A program made the translations under genes and the position numbers. The notes beneath the pieces were generated by a model. The model did no database searches. It saw only the letters and a list, made by a program, of their open reading frames with translations, and had not been told where the DNA came from. A stretch of DNA of 58,784 nucleotides from Opitutia bacterium (GTDB lineage Bacteria; Verrucomicrobiota; Verrucomicrobiia; Opitutales; Opitutaceae): the NCBI GenBank assembly GCA_947474365.1, contig CANJIU010000057.1, forward strand, positions 1 to 58,784. Direction: 5' to 3'. Below are positions 1-8,666 of the stretch, in pieces (positions within the stretch are counted from its first letter, which is position 1; every line of letters begins with the position of its first letter).

Positions 1-603
1 ATGTCATCTTATTACAAATATATTTCGAACAGACCGGCACACGATCCGCGAAAATGCCCCAGGCATTTTCATTTAGCAGCCTGTCGGTTCCGTTCGGCCA
101 ACATTCGTTTGCCCCAGATCGGACTTCCTAAGTCCGACAGGCTGCTAGAGGAACTCAACGCCAAGGTAACGGCGGCAAACGATGCGTTGGCGAGGACCGA
201 AGCCCAAGCACGGGCGGCCGCGACCGGACGCGCTTCCGAACTGGACGCCCTCAGGGCTCGCGCATCGGCGGCCGAGCGATCGACCGAACTTGCCCGCGAA
301 GAGCTCGCCCGCACCAACCAGATGCTTGCCACCGTCCGGAGCACGCCATCGGAAACACGCCCGGCTCCCGCACCACGTGAGCCGGCCCCCAAACCAGCGG
401 TGGCAGCGGCTCCGCTCCCAGCCCCGACACCAGCCCCACCCGTGCCGAGGATGCATACCATTGCGAACGGCGAGACCCTTTCCGCCATTTCCCGCCAATA
501 CTATGGCACGCCAAACCGCTGGCCCGATATTTTGGCCGCGAACCGGGATGTTTTGCGGGATGAACGCAGTCTGATTGCTGGACGTACGCTAAGAATTCCA
601 TAA
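1..603 (+). CDS. 5'-truncated LysM-domain protein (remnant)
   Basis: The part with family resemblance starts near base 148 (LLEELNAKVTAANDA): a charged coiled coil, a Pro/Ala-rich linker and one C-terminal LysM domain (HTIANGETLSAISRQYYG), about residues 148-200 of the open frame. The LysM end closely matches the two lipoproteins at 671-2080 and 5382-6347 (QYYGTP-RW-DILAANRD). Those have a lipoprotein signal peptide; here the 5' part is replaced by inverted-repeat DNA (51-147), and the first ~48 codons read through that repeat without looking like protein. Known of the family: LysM binds peptidoglycan or chitin-like glycans. I infer a gene cut at its 5' end, probably not functional. The ATG at base 1 is at the window edge, so the upstream context is unseen. 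Confidence 0.6.
   Translation: MSSYYKYISNRPAHDPRKCPRHFHLAACRFRSANIRLPQIGLPKSDRLLEELNAKVTAANDALARTEAQARAAATGRASELDALRARASAAERSTELAREELARTNQMLATVRSTPSETRPAPAPREPAPKPAVAAAPLPAPTPAPPVPRMHTIANGETLSAISRQYYGTPNRWPDILAANRDVLRDERSLIAGRTLRIP
51..147. repeat. REP-like inverted-repeat element (left end)
   Basis: Perfect 14-bp inverted repeat TAGCAGCCTGTCGG (74-87) / CCGACAGGCTGCTA (134-147). It is flanked or nested with two hairpins: AAAATGCC/GGCATTTT (51-58/62-69, 3-nt loop) and TCGGACTT/AAGTCCGA (119-126/130-137, 3-nt loop). The core recurs at 58641-58728. The layout is like a REP/BIME palindromic unit. No transposase is seen in the window. Confidence 0.7.
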
Positions 604-670
604 TTCATGTTCGCCGCGTGCCGTTAACGTGGTACTTCCAACCTACTTTTCCCTCCAATTTGCGCCCTTA

Positions 671-2080
671 ATGCCTCTGCGTCGGACCATTTTCCCCTTC
701 GCCGTTCCACTTCTGCTCCTGCTCAGCGGCTGTGGATACGTTCACGTGGGGCGGATGCCCGAACCGACTACGACCGTGGTCGGAGACGAAAAGCTCATGA
801 AGGAGAATACCGATCTCCGGATTGAGAAGAAGATGCTGCAACAGGAGCTTGCCTTGACCCGCGCGCAGGGCGACGCACTGCGCTCCGCACTGGAAAATCG
901 GGCGGCAGACGGCGACACGTCGAAGCGCCTCGTCGACAAACTCAACGAAACGACCCGTGAGCTCAACTCGTTGCGAGCCGGCTACGCGCAGCTCCAGGCC
1001 GAGCGGAACAAGGCCGTGGCGAGTGCGGCCGAGGCGGCGACGCTCCGGGCCAGTCTCGGGGCCACCGAGGAAAAACTCGCCGCATCCCTTCGCACTTACA
1101 CCGAGTTGCAGGTTGAAGTCAACCGACTCCGGACGGATGTAGACCGCACCCGCGCCGAAAACACGGCACTGGGAGAACAAGTGAAGACCATCACGGCGCA
1201 GAACGAGCAGGCGCAGGCCGCGCTGGCTCAGCTGAACACCGATTTGCTGGCACAAAAGGACGCGAGACTCCGCGCCGAACAAGATGCGGAGACGCTGCGC
1301 ACCGAACTCAAGGCCGCCGCACCCAACTCTTCCGCCCTTGCGCAACAACGCACCGGTGCGGCCGCCGACGCGCGTTCCCTGGTGGCCGAACACGCAGCCG
1401 AGACCGCCACGCTCAAGCAACAGCTCACGGAACTCAGAACCAAGGTCGACGCCCTGAGCGCAGAAAGGGCCGAACTCAAACAACAACTCGGCGACACTCC
1501 TCGTCCGGCGCCCGCCGATCTGGCCAACATCGAGGCGAAACTCTCCACCGCCCTGCTCAGCGCGAACAAGCTTCGCGACGAAAACGAACAGCTCAAGGGC
1601 CAGCTGGCACAACTGAAGAACGGGGCGGCGGGCGCCGCCGGCGCGCAAACACTTCAGGATCAGTTGCGCGACACCCAGGCCCAAGCCACCGCGCTCTCCG
1701 AGGAAAATGCCCGGCTTAAAGCTCGAATCTCCGGTACGGGCGTTGTCACGGTAGCTCCTCCGTCAACTCAAGTTTCACCCCCTCCCACCTCCATTACGAC
1801 CGGCTCGGTCACGCTCACCCCGCGGCCGAGTGGGGTCAGCGCGACCTTGGTGACCAATGTCAACGGCGCCCAGCGGGTCGCAACACCAGCGCCCGCCACA
1901 CCAAGCCCGACTGGCACCAGCACCCGTTTCCATGTGGTAACCGGTGGCGACACGCTCGCCAAGATTTCCACCCAATACTACGGCACACCGGGGCGGTGGG
2001 GCGATATTCTCGCGGCGAACCGGGACATTTTGGGCGAGAGCAACAATCTCGTGGTCGGCCGCACCCTGCGGATTCCCTAG
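671..2080 (+). CDS. LysM-domain coiled-coil lipoprotein
   Basis: 469 residues. The start at ATG 671 is preferred over an upstream in-frame GTG (629) because it gives a lipoprotein signal peptide with lipobox LLSGC (Cys21). After the lipidated Cys comes a conserved GYVHVGRMPEP segment. Then follow about 320 residues of Ala/Glu/Gln/Leu-rich coiled coil, a Ser/Thr/Pro linker and a C-terminal LysM domain (about 418-469, VVTGGDTLAKISTQYYGTP). Likely a surface or periplasmic lipoprotein holding peptidoglycan; this is inferred from domains only. It is one of three related genes around the TonB receptor at 2425-5241, with a partial copy 70 bp upstream. The long coiled coil could span the periplasm, comparable in layout to tethering proteins. 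Confidence 0.85.
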   Translation: MPLRRTIFPFAVPLLLLLSGCGYVHVGRMPEPTTTVVGDEKLMKENTDLRIEKKMLQQELALTRAQGDALRSALENRAADGDTSKRLVDKLNETTRELNSLRAGYAQLQAERNKAVASAAEAATLRASLGATEEKLAASLRTYTELQVEVNRLRTDVDRTRAENTALGEQVKTITAQNEQAQAALAQLNTDLLAQKDARLRAEQDAETLRTELKAAAPNSSALAQQRTGAAADARSLVAEHAAETATLKQQLTELRTKVDALSAERAELKQQLGDTPRPAPADLANIEAKLSTALLSANKLRDENEQLKGQLAQLKNGAAGAAGAQTLQDQLRDTQAQATALSEENARLKARISGTGVVTVAPPSTQVSPPPTSITTGSVTLTPRPSGVSATLVTNVNGAQRVATPAPATPSPTGTSTRFHVVTGGDTLAKISTQYYGTPGRWGDILAANRDILGESNNLVVGRTLRIP

Positions 2081-2424
2081 CCGACCGTCAGCTATACGGG
2101 TAGGGGCTCGCCACCCTCACCACCGACAGGTGGCAGACGGCACTCGAAATCCGGACATCGGATTCCCGTCCTGCGGCATATTGCATTGGCCCCGGGGCGG
2201 AACCGTCGCGGCAGGAAAAGCCACCCGTGAGGGCAGTCGCACATCACGACGACAACGTCTCGCGCAACCTCTCGACATCGACGAAAGACCACGAAACTTT
2301 GACCGCAAAAACACAAAAGAATACTCAAATGTCCATGGTACGGGTTCACCGGTAATGTTAACGTTCCGTACCCGTTTCGGTCCATCGACGGATCGTTTTC
2401 CTGCCGGCCACACCCTACCCCACT
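2081..2424. other. 344-bp intergenic region upstream of TonB receptor
   Basis: No convincing gene. It holds a weak promoter candidate: TTGACC at 2299-2304, a 17-bp spacer and a poor -10 (TACTCA, 2322-2327). It also holds the inverted repeat described separately. The A-rich tract around 2305-2320 stands out from the GC-rich surroundings, as expected of a promoter. Confidence 0.35.
2337..2372. promoter_or_regulatory. Inverted repeat, possible operator of TonB receptor
   Basis: GGTACGG (2337-2343) and CCGTACC (2366-2372) form a 7-bp inverted repeat. They enclose GTTAAC and AACGTT half-palindromes, and the repeat lies about 55 bp before the receptor start. The site and spacing suit a regulator-binding site, but no regulator gene is adjacent. 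Confidence 0.3.
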
Positions 2425-5241
2425 ATGATCTCATTTCCCCTTACCCGAGTCCGTGTCGCCCTGGCCTCAGTACCTCTGGCTCTAGTCGCTTCCGCCCAAA
2501 CTGCCCCAGGGGACCGAGGGGAGGCGCGAGAGACCGTGACATTGTCCCCCTTCGAAGTCCGTTCCGACTCGGACCAAGGGTACACCGCGAGCAACACGCT
2601 GGCGGGCAGCCGGCTCAACACCGAACTCAAGAACACCCCGGCCGCCATCACGGTGTTCACAAAGGAGTTTCTCGATGACATCGGGGCGCTGAACACGATG
2701 GAAGCGCTGGCCTACTCGCTCAACGCCGGGCGCGAGTTCACCGACTATACTGGCCTGGCCGCCACCCAGCAGAGCGACGGGGCAGTGCAATCGCGCGGAT
2801 TTGTCGGCGCCTCACTGGGCCGGAACTACTTCGTGTCGCGCGTCTCACTCGACGCGTTTAACACCGAGCGCATGGATTTCGCGCGCGGGCCTAACTCGAT
2901 TCTCTACGGGATCGGTGGCCCCGGTGGCATCATCAACACCTCGACCAAACGCGCCTTGATCGGCAGCAAAAATACCGAGCAGGTACAGGCCCGGTTCGGC
3001 AGCTGGGACGACAAGCGGGTGACCGTCGATGCCAACCGCAGCCTGGGCAGGACCCTCGCGGTGCGCGCCAACGCCGCCTGGCAGGAGCGCGACGGCTGGC
3101 GTGATTTCGAGTGCTTTCGTTTGAAGGCGGGCGCGCTCGCCTCGACCTTCCGGCCTTTCGCCCACACCGAAATCCGGGTCGAGGGCGAGTACGGCGACCG
3201 GCATCAGGTCGTGCCGTACCCGTATCCATCCTCCGACTTCAGCTCCGCCTGGCTGGCCGCGGGCAGACCGATCACCCCGGGCACGGCCGCGGTCACCGGC
3301 ACCGTCGCCAACGGCAGCCGCGTGCTCGTCTACGACCCCCTCGGCGGCGCCGGGCTCATGGCCTGGAACGGCACCCAACAAACCACGAAGGGCCCGAATT
3401 CCCCTAGCCTCGCCCAGTCGATTGTTTTCCGCGATTTCTCGCTACTACCGAAGCGCAGCAATCTCGGCGGCCCCGGCAACAACTCCGACAACTGGTACGG
3501 CACCTATTCGGCCTTCCTGAATCAGGAAATCGCCGGACTAAATCTCGAGCTCGCCTACAACCGGACAATCAATTCGCACTTGTTGGAAAAGGCGATCGAC
3601 TGGAACCAGATGGGCGCCTTCGGCGATCCCAATGCGCTGTTCCCCAGCAATCCTCTCCCCAACGGGACGCTCCCGGCCAACGCCGGCCGGCCCAACCCGA
3701 ATGCAGGTCGACTTTACGTGAACGGTCAGGCCGTGAAGGTCTACCAACATAACGACACCCACAACTGGCGCGTCACGGGCGCTTATGAACTCAACCTTTC
3801 CAAGCGCAAACTCGGCATCCATCGCTTCGCCGCCCTGGCCTCGCGCGAGACGACCTATGGCATCAACGACGTGCTGCGCGAGGTAATCACGAATCCTCCC
3901 GGCACGGCCAACTATCCGCTCGACATCACCAATGCAAACAACGGCATCCTGCGCCGGACGTATCTCGATTTCAGCAGCAGCGATCCCCACCGCCACGGCG
4001 CGCTCGATCCCCGCGGCTATCCGATTCAGAACCTGAACGGCATCACCACCGGATTCCGGCGGACCGCCGATCAGAGCGGCATCACCATCACCGAAACCGA
4101 AGCGCGGATGATCGCCGGTCAAAGCCAGCTGATCGGCGACCGCCTCTTCGCCACCTGGGGCCTGCGGCGGGACAATCAGCAGGTCGACACGAGCGGCAAC
4201 GCGACCCGCGACCCCGTCACGCGGGAATTCAGCTTCAAGGTCGCGCGGGTCACCACCTCGGAGTTCGCCGGCAACACCAAGACCGTCGGCCTCGTCGCCC
4301 GACCGCTTCCCTGGCTCGGTCTCGTGTTCAACGCGGCCGACAATTTCGTGCCACAGACGCCCACCGACGTGCGCGGACTCCCCATCGGCGCGCGCCAAGG
4401 CAAAGGGCAGGATATCGGAGTGAAGCTCACGCTGCTTGAGAACCGAGTAAACCTGACCCTTTCCCGCTATCACCTCGAAGAACAGAATCGCGCGGCTGAC
4501 AACGCGGCGGTGACCGTTTCGCTGACGCCAGCGGCCAACGAAATCTGGGAAGCCCTCAACCAACCCGACAAGGTCGTGCCGTCCAACCGTGACTCAGTGG
4601 ACAACGTCGGCAGCGGGTGGGAGCTCGAACTCACGGCCAACCCCACGCCCCAATGGCGGGTCTCGTTCAATGCCAACCGAGCCGACATCAAACAGAGCCA
4701 CTCGCTGCCGCGCTGGTTCAGTTACATCGCGGAGAACCGTGCCGCCTGGTTGCGCACCGGCAACGTGCCGCTCATTTCACCGTTCACTGGCATCACGAGT
4801 GGCGGCAACACCCCCACCGTGGCCGATGCCGTGGCGAGCCTCGACCGGGCGCTGACCAACATCACGTCCGCCGAGGGGCACATGCCGCGTCAGCACCGGC
4901 GTGGATCGGCCAACTTCTTTTCCACCTATACGCTCCGGCAGTCGGGCGCGTGGTACGATCAAATCACCCTCGGTGGCGGCGGCAATTATCGGTCCAAGCC
5001 CGTTGCGGGTTATGATACTGTCACCGGCGACCACGTATTTGGCGGCGAGAGTTTCATTGCCAACGCCATGCTCCAGAAAACCTGGCGACTGCGCCGCGGC
5101 ACGCTGCGCGCCCAGCTGAACGTCGACAATATTTTCGATTTCGACGACTTCATCATCACCGACAAGGACAACACCGGCACCTACCGCGTGTTGTTCCAGC
5201 AGCCGCGCCGCTGGGCCGTCAGCCTGACCCGAAGTTTCTGA
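2425..5241 (+). CDS. TonB-dependent receptor
   Basis: 938 residues, a usual length for the family. There is a signal peptide (cleavage near ASA-Q, residue 24), then the segment VTLSPFEV (38-45) that occupies the TonB-box place in related Verrucomicrobiota receptors. The plug domain follows, with LNTELKNTPAAITVFTKEFL and the FARGPNSILYGIGGPGGIIN motif. A long beta-barrel ends in an aromatic residue (LTRSF). Family role: TonB/ExbBD-driven import of a bulky ligand across the outer membrane; the substrate cannot be read from sequence. It lies between two LysM lipoproteins on the same strand. It is the only intact TonB receptor in the window; two others (20348-21490, 38730-39665) are decayed. Confidence 0.93.
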   Translation: MISFPLTRVRVALASVPLALVASAQTAPGDRGEARETVTLSPFEVRSDSDQGYTASNTLAGSRLNTELKNTPAAITVFTKEFLDDIGALNTMEALAYSLNAGREFTDYTGLAATQQSDGAVQSRGFVGASLGRNYFVSRVSLDAFNTERMDFARGPNSILYGIGGPGGIINTSTKRALIGSKNTEQVQARFGSWDDKRVTVDANRSLGRTLAVRANAAWQERDGWRDFECFRLKAGALASTFRPFAHTEIRVEGEYGDRHQVVPYPYPSSDFSSAWLAAGRPITPGTAAVTGTVANGSRVLVYDPLGGAGLMAWNGTQQTTKGPNSPSLAQSIVFRDFSLLPKRSNLGGPGNNSDNWYGTYSAFLNQEIAGLNLELAYNRTINSHLLEKAIDWNQMGAFGDPNALFPSNPLPNGTLPANAGRPNPNAGRLYVNGQAVKVYQHNDTHNWRVTGAYELNLSKRKLGIHRFAALASRETTYGINDVLREVITNPPGTANYPLDITNANNGILRRTYLDFSSSDPHRHGALDPRGYPIQNLNGITTGFRRTADQSGITITETEARMIAGQSQLIGDRLFATWGLRRDNQQVDTSGNATRDPVTREFSFKVARVTTSEFAGNTKTVGLVARPLPWLGLVFNAADNFVPQTPTDVRGLPIGARQGKGQDIGVKLTLLENRVNLTLSRYHLEEQNRAADNAAVTVSLTPAANEIWEALNQPDKVVPSNRDSVDNVGSGWELELTANPTPQWRVSFNANRADIKQSHSLPRWFSYIAENRAAWLRTGNVPLISPFTGITSGGNTPTVADAVASLDRALTNITSAEGHMPRQHRRGSANFFSTYTLRQSGAWYDQITLGGGGNYRSKPVAGYDTVTGDHVFGGESFIANAMLQKTWRLRRGTLRAQLNVDNIFDFDDFIITDKDNTGTYRVLFQQPRRWAVSLTRSF

Positions 5242-5381
5242 GAGAGCCTGGATCCTTCTCGACTGGGCACCAGCAACTCCGCGAATGGCGGCGACCGGCC
5301 GCAGGCAACGGTGCCCGGGTGAATTTTTCATTTCGTAAGGTCGGAGATTGCGCGCCGCGAAGGAGACTCCTTGATCAAGGG

Positions 5382-6347
5382 ATGCGATTAGCCCGCACCC
5401 TTTTAGCCATCCTCGTTCCGCTTGCCCTGACGGGCTGCGGTTACGTGCACTTCGGCCGGATGCCGACTCCGATGGCAGGCCAGGGGGACGCGGCCATGGC
5501 CGCCGCTTACACGAACCTCGCGACCGAACACAAGATCCTCAAACAGGAACTCGCGCTCGCCCGGAAAGAGGGGGACGCCCTGCGCTCGGCTCTCGATCGC
5601 TCCGGGAGCGGCTCCGCCGGGGTCTCTGCCGCCGAAGTAAGCGCGCGGCTCAGCGACACCACCCGGGAGCTCGCCGCCCTCCGCGCCAGTTATGCCAAGC
5701 TGCAGGGTGAACGCACCGGAGCGGTGGCCGATGGGAGTCCCGCCGCCGTCGCCGCAGCCAAGAGCGAGTTGGAGGAGAAGCTGGCTGTCTCGTTGCGCAA
5801 CTTTACGGAATTGCAGGAAGAAAATGCCCGGCTTCGCACCGAAGTCACGCGCACGCGCGCGGACAATGAGTCCCTCACCGAGAAACTGAAAGCGGCGGCC
5901 ATTCAGGCCGAGCGCACCCAGGCAACCCTCGCACAACTCAATACGGATTTGATCGCGCAAAAAGAAGCGCGGGCCCGCGCCGAACAAGCGGCCGAGTCCG
6001 TGCGCGCCCAGCTCGGAACCGTCCTCGCCCACGGTTCCGCCGTAGTCGCGGCGGGCAGCCGCGAGCCCTCGGCCCTGCAGATCGCCAAGGCTCCTCCCGC
6101 CGGCGCCTCCCCCACCGCGGAACTGCGACTGGATACAGAGCAAGTCCGAAGGCCCGCAGAACCCGGCACCTCGGTAAAAGCGCGTCGGACCCACGTGGTG
6201 CTGGCCGGCGACACGCTCGAAAAGATCGCGCAGCAGTATTATGGAACATCCGATCGTTGGCGCGCGCTCTACGACGCAAACCTACCCCTGCTCAAGAATG
6301 GTCAGTCCCTCCGGGTCGGCATGGAGTTGCTGATCCCGGAAAACTGA
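5382..6347 (+). CDS. LysM-domain coiled-coil lipoprotein (paralogue)
   Basis: 321 residues from ATG 5382. A GTG at 5319 is in frame, but only the internal ATG gives a clean lipoprotein signal with lipobox ALTGC (Cys19). The sequence after Cys (GYVHFGRMPTPM) mirrors the 671-2080 protein (GYVHVGRMPEPT), as do segments such as LRSAL, SDTTRELAALRASYAKLQ and the coiled coil. A C-terminal LysM domain (about 270-321, VVLAGDTLEKIAQQYYGTS) ends the protein. It is a shorter paralogue, probably a peptidoglycan-binding lipoprotein. An AAGGAG run at 5360-5365 lies 16 bases before the start, rather far for a ribosome site. Confidence 0.84.
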   Translation: MRLARTLLAILVPLALTGCGYVHFGRMPTPMAGQGDAAMAAAYTNLATEHKILKQELALARKEGDALRSALDRSGSGSAGVSAAEVSARLSDTTRELAALRASYAKLQGERTGAVADGSPAAVAAAKSELEEKLAVSLRNFTELQEENARLRTEVTRTRADNESLTEKLKAAAIQAERTQATLAQLNTDLIAQKEARARAEQAAESVRAQLGTVLAHGSAVVAAGSREPSALQIAKAPPAGASPTAELRLDTEQVRRPAEPGTSVKARRTHVVLAGDTLEKIAQQYYGTSDRWRALYDANLPLLKNGQSLRVGMELLIPEN

Positions 6348-6385
6348 TCTGCGGTTCACGACCGCGAGATCGGCCGTGGTCCTCG

Positions 6386-7240
6386 TCAGGCCTTCGGCCG
6401 TGGGTTTTTCTGGCGATAGCTGCGTAGTACTTTCCAGGTGTCGTCGAGAACGGCATCCGGTCCGACATATTGCCCCCAGCGGAAGCTGTGCGAAAGCACC
6501 TTGCCGTTCGCATCGACGAGCACGAGGCAAGGAATGCCAGAACCAGACAGGCGCGTGACTTCGCGCGCGGCCTCGATCCGGTCCCAGGCCAACGCCGGCC
6601 ACGGCATCCGATCGTCGCGCATGTAGGCCGCCATCTCGGTCGCCGAGCGATCGCTGTTCACCAGCACGACCTCGAATTCAGGATAGAGCGACCGAAGCTT
6701 TGCGTAAGTTTCAACCAGCGCAGGCGTGAATTGCCGGCACGGACCGCACCAGCTGGCGGAAAAATAGATCCCGTAGAATTTCACTCCGGAGAGCCGCGCC
6801 GGCGGACAGCCCTGGACGGTGCCCTGTTCGACAACGACCAGTTTGTCGGCCAGCGCTCGTTCAAACGCACTCGTCGGAACCCATTTTGCCACGGGCGCCG
6901 GCGTGGTCGGAACCGCGAGGGGCGTCGCCTCCCCGACCGCGGGCGCCGTGGCCACCGCGGGCAGCGAACCATCCGCCGGCAGGTCGGCGCGGGGCAAATC
7001 GGTATGGACGGCCAGCACGCGTCCGGTGAGATTCCGGTACCGCACCGCCACGTATCCGTCGTTCACATCCACCACCGAGAGTTTCTCGCCGACCCGCAGC
7101 CCGACGGAACCCGAGGACCTGCCACTGGTGAACAGTTCCAAGCGCGCCGGCGCGATCACCGTGATTTCGACGGGCAAACCCGCAAACAGGGTGCCGGAGA
7201 AAAGGGAAGAAAGGACCGCGACGATCACCCGAGCGTTCAT
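6386..7240 (-). CDS. Exported SH3b-thioredoxin-fold protein (nucleoredoxin-like)
   Basis: 284 residues from ATG 7240; an upstream in-frame start at 7276 would add 12 residues before the signal peptide. Signal peptide MNARVIVAVLSSLFSGTLFA. Residues about 25-75 look like a bacterial SH3 domain (SSGSVGLRVGEKLSVVDVNDGYVAV). A Pro/Ala linker leads to a thioredoxin-like domain with the redox motif W164-C-G-P-C168-R, a tryparedoxin-like EVVLVNSDRSATEM segment and the cis-Pro segment GSGIPCLVLVD. Likely a periplasmic thiol-disulfide oxidoreductase; partners are unknown. It is convergent with the LysM lipoprotein gene (38-bp gap). Confidence 0.85.
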   Translation of the reverse strand: MNARVIVAVLSSLFSGTLFAGLPVEITVIAPARLELFTSGRSSGSVGLRVGEKLSVVDVNDGYVAVRYRNLTGRVLAVHTDLPRADLPADGSLPAVATAPAVGEATPLAVPTTPAPVAKWVPTSAFERALADKLVVVEQGTVQGCPPARLSGVKFYGIYFSASWCGPCRQFTPALVETYAKLRSLYPEFEVVLVNSDRSATEMAAYMRDDRMPWPALAWDRIEAAREVTRLSGSGIPCLVLVDANGKVLSHSFRWGQYVGPDAVLDDTWKVLRSYRQKNPRPKA

Positions 7241-7351
7241 CGGCCGGCAGCATGCCCGCACGATCGGCCTTTCCAAGCCCGAACCCGCGGACTGGGCCGG
7301 AGCCGGCTGACCAACGCGACCAGACCGAACGCCGCGACTCCCAACAAGACG

Positions 7352-8026
7352 TTATCGCGCTGCCTGATTCTGCGGCGCCGCAAGCTTCCGCCGCCGGCAG
7401 CCGGCGCCAACTCCCGCAATCGCCAAGCCGAAGCCTAACAGCGCCACCGCAGACGGCTCGGGTACGGCGGTGAAGGCAAACGTGCCCGCCAGATAGCGGT
7501 TGGCCGGCCCTCCGTCGAGCCGCAGCGGATACACCCCCGGCCCGTTGTCACTCACACGGCCGCCGCCCACAAACGTCAGCGCACCCCCACCGTCATTCTG
7601 CAGCGAAACTCCGGCGCCGCCATGCGTGTTGCCGTTGCCGTCGGTGACATTGATCTCCGCGACGATGCTGCCCTGAAAACCCGCGGGTAAAAGAAATGGC
7701 ACGGCCAGCGCCACAAAGCGGCTGCCGTCGGTGAGCGCCGCCGCCGTGCCGGCCGGAATGGTCTCCATCACCACGCTCGCCTGGGTGTTGCGGTCGTAGA
7801 TGCGAACGACATGGCTGAACGCGAGTCCGTCCTGCCCCGAGTCGAAAACTCCGACCGAGACAACGTAGACCGGCCGATTGACGTCAAAATCCAACCCGAG
7901 CGGATTGGAGATGAATTGGTTCGACGTCGCACCGACAGGCACGCTGTACGCAATGGTGACCTGAGCCCACAACCCGGCGGGCACGCCGAAGACGAGAGCC
8001 AGAAGGATTCGTGATAGAAACGGCAT
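7352..8026 (-). CDS. PEP-CTERM sorting-domain protein
   Basis: 224 residues from ATG 8026, chosen because the signal peptide (MPFLSRILLALVFGVPAGLWA) starts there; an upstream frame runs to 8107. The middle is a beta-rich Gly/Asn region without a family I recognise. The C-terminus has the full PEP-CTERM signal: VPEPSAVALLGFGLAIAG followed by basic GCRRRK. Known: such proteins are processed by exosortase and linked to extracellular matrix production. No exosortase gene is in this window. Confidence 0.85.
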   Translation of the reverse strand: MPFLSRILLALVFGVPAGLWAQVTIAYSVPVGATSNQFISNPLGLDFDVNRPVYVVSVGVFDSGQDGLAFSHVVRIYDRNTQASVVMETIPAGTAAALTDGSRFVALAVPFLLPAGFQGSIVAEINVTDGNGNTHGGAGVSLQNDGGGALTFVGGGRVSDNGPGVYPLRLDGGPANRYLAGTFAFTAVPEPSAVALLGFGLAIAGVGAGCRRRKLAAPQNQAAR

Positions 8027-8265
8027 GTTTGCCCGCGGAATACCTTTTTCACTATCAGCTGGCGGGCGACCCGCAAGCCGGCGTTGGGTCGGGGCCGCCG
8101 GCGCCATTTCTCATTCACCCTGCCCGTGGTGACGGGCCGATGGGGAGTCCGGCTCGAAGTCGCGCTGCCTTGCGCAGCCCTTTCAAATGCGCCGCAAATT
8201 GAAAAAATCGAATTTGAAAAACCGGCGCTTGCCTCCCAGCCGGCCAGACGGCATCAGCAAAACCC

Positions 8266-8595
8266 ATGTCCACGCTGCCTACTCAATTCGCCGGGGTCAC
8301 GGTTCACACCAAGGCAAACGTCTATTTCGACGGCAACGTCGTAAGTCACACGGTGCTCTTCGCCGACCAGTCGAAGAAGACCCTCGGGCTCATCCGGCCC
8401 GGCTCCTATCATTTCGGCACGGGCGCCGCCGAGCGCATGGAGATCGTCGCCGGCGGTTGCGCCGTGACACTCGACAACAGCACCGAAACCACTCTCTACG
8501 GAGCCGGCACCCATTTTGACGTCCCGGCGAACAGCGGCTTCACCATCGCCGTGAGTTCCGGCCTCTGCGAGTATATCTGCTCGTTCCTGCCGTAA
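8266..8595 (+). CDS. ppnP: Pyrimidine/purine nucleoside phosphorylase
   Basis: 109 residues, slightly longer than the usual ~94 of PpnP (formerly YaiE/DUF1255). Single cupin fold; family-type stretches include KANVYFDGNVVSHTVLF, KTLGLIRPGSYHFGTG and ERMEIVAGGC, and the ending GTHFDVPANSGFTI...CEYICSF. Known reaction: phosphorolysis of several nucleosides to free base plus ribose-1-phosphate, in the cytoplasm, for salvage. It stands alone between the divergent PEP-CTERM gene and the cyclophilin gene. Confidence 0.92.
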   Translation: MSTLPTQFAGVTVHTKANVYFDGNVVSHTVLFADQSKKTLGLIRPGSYHFGTGAAERMEIVAGGCAVTLDNSTETTLYGAGTHFDVPANSGFTIAVSSGLCEYICSFLP

Positions 8596-8666
8596 GCCAG
8601 CCAGCACCCGCACGGCCGAGAGAGTTTCGTTGTCGTGCCGGCGCGGAACGCCCAGCCTTCGGGCAG

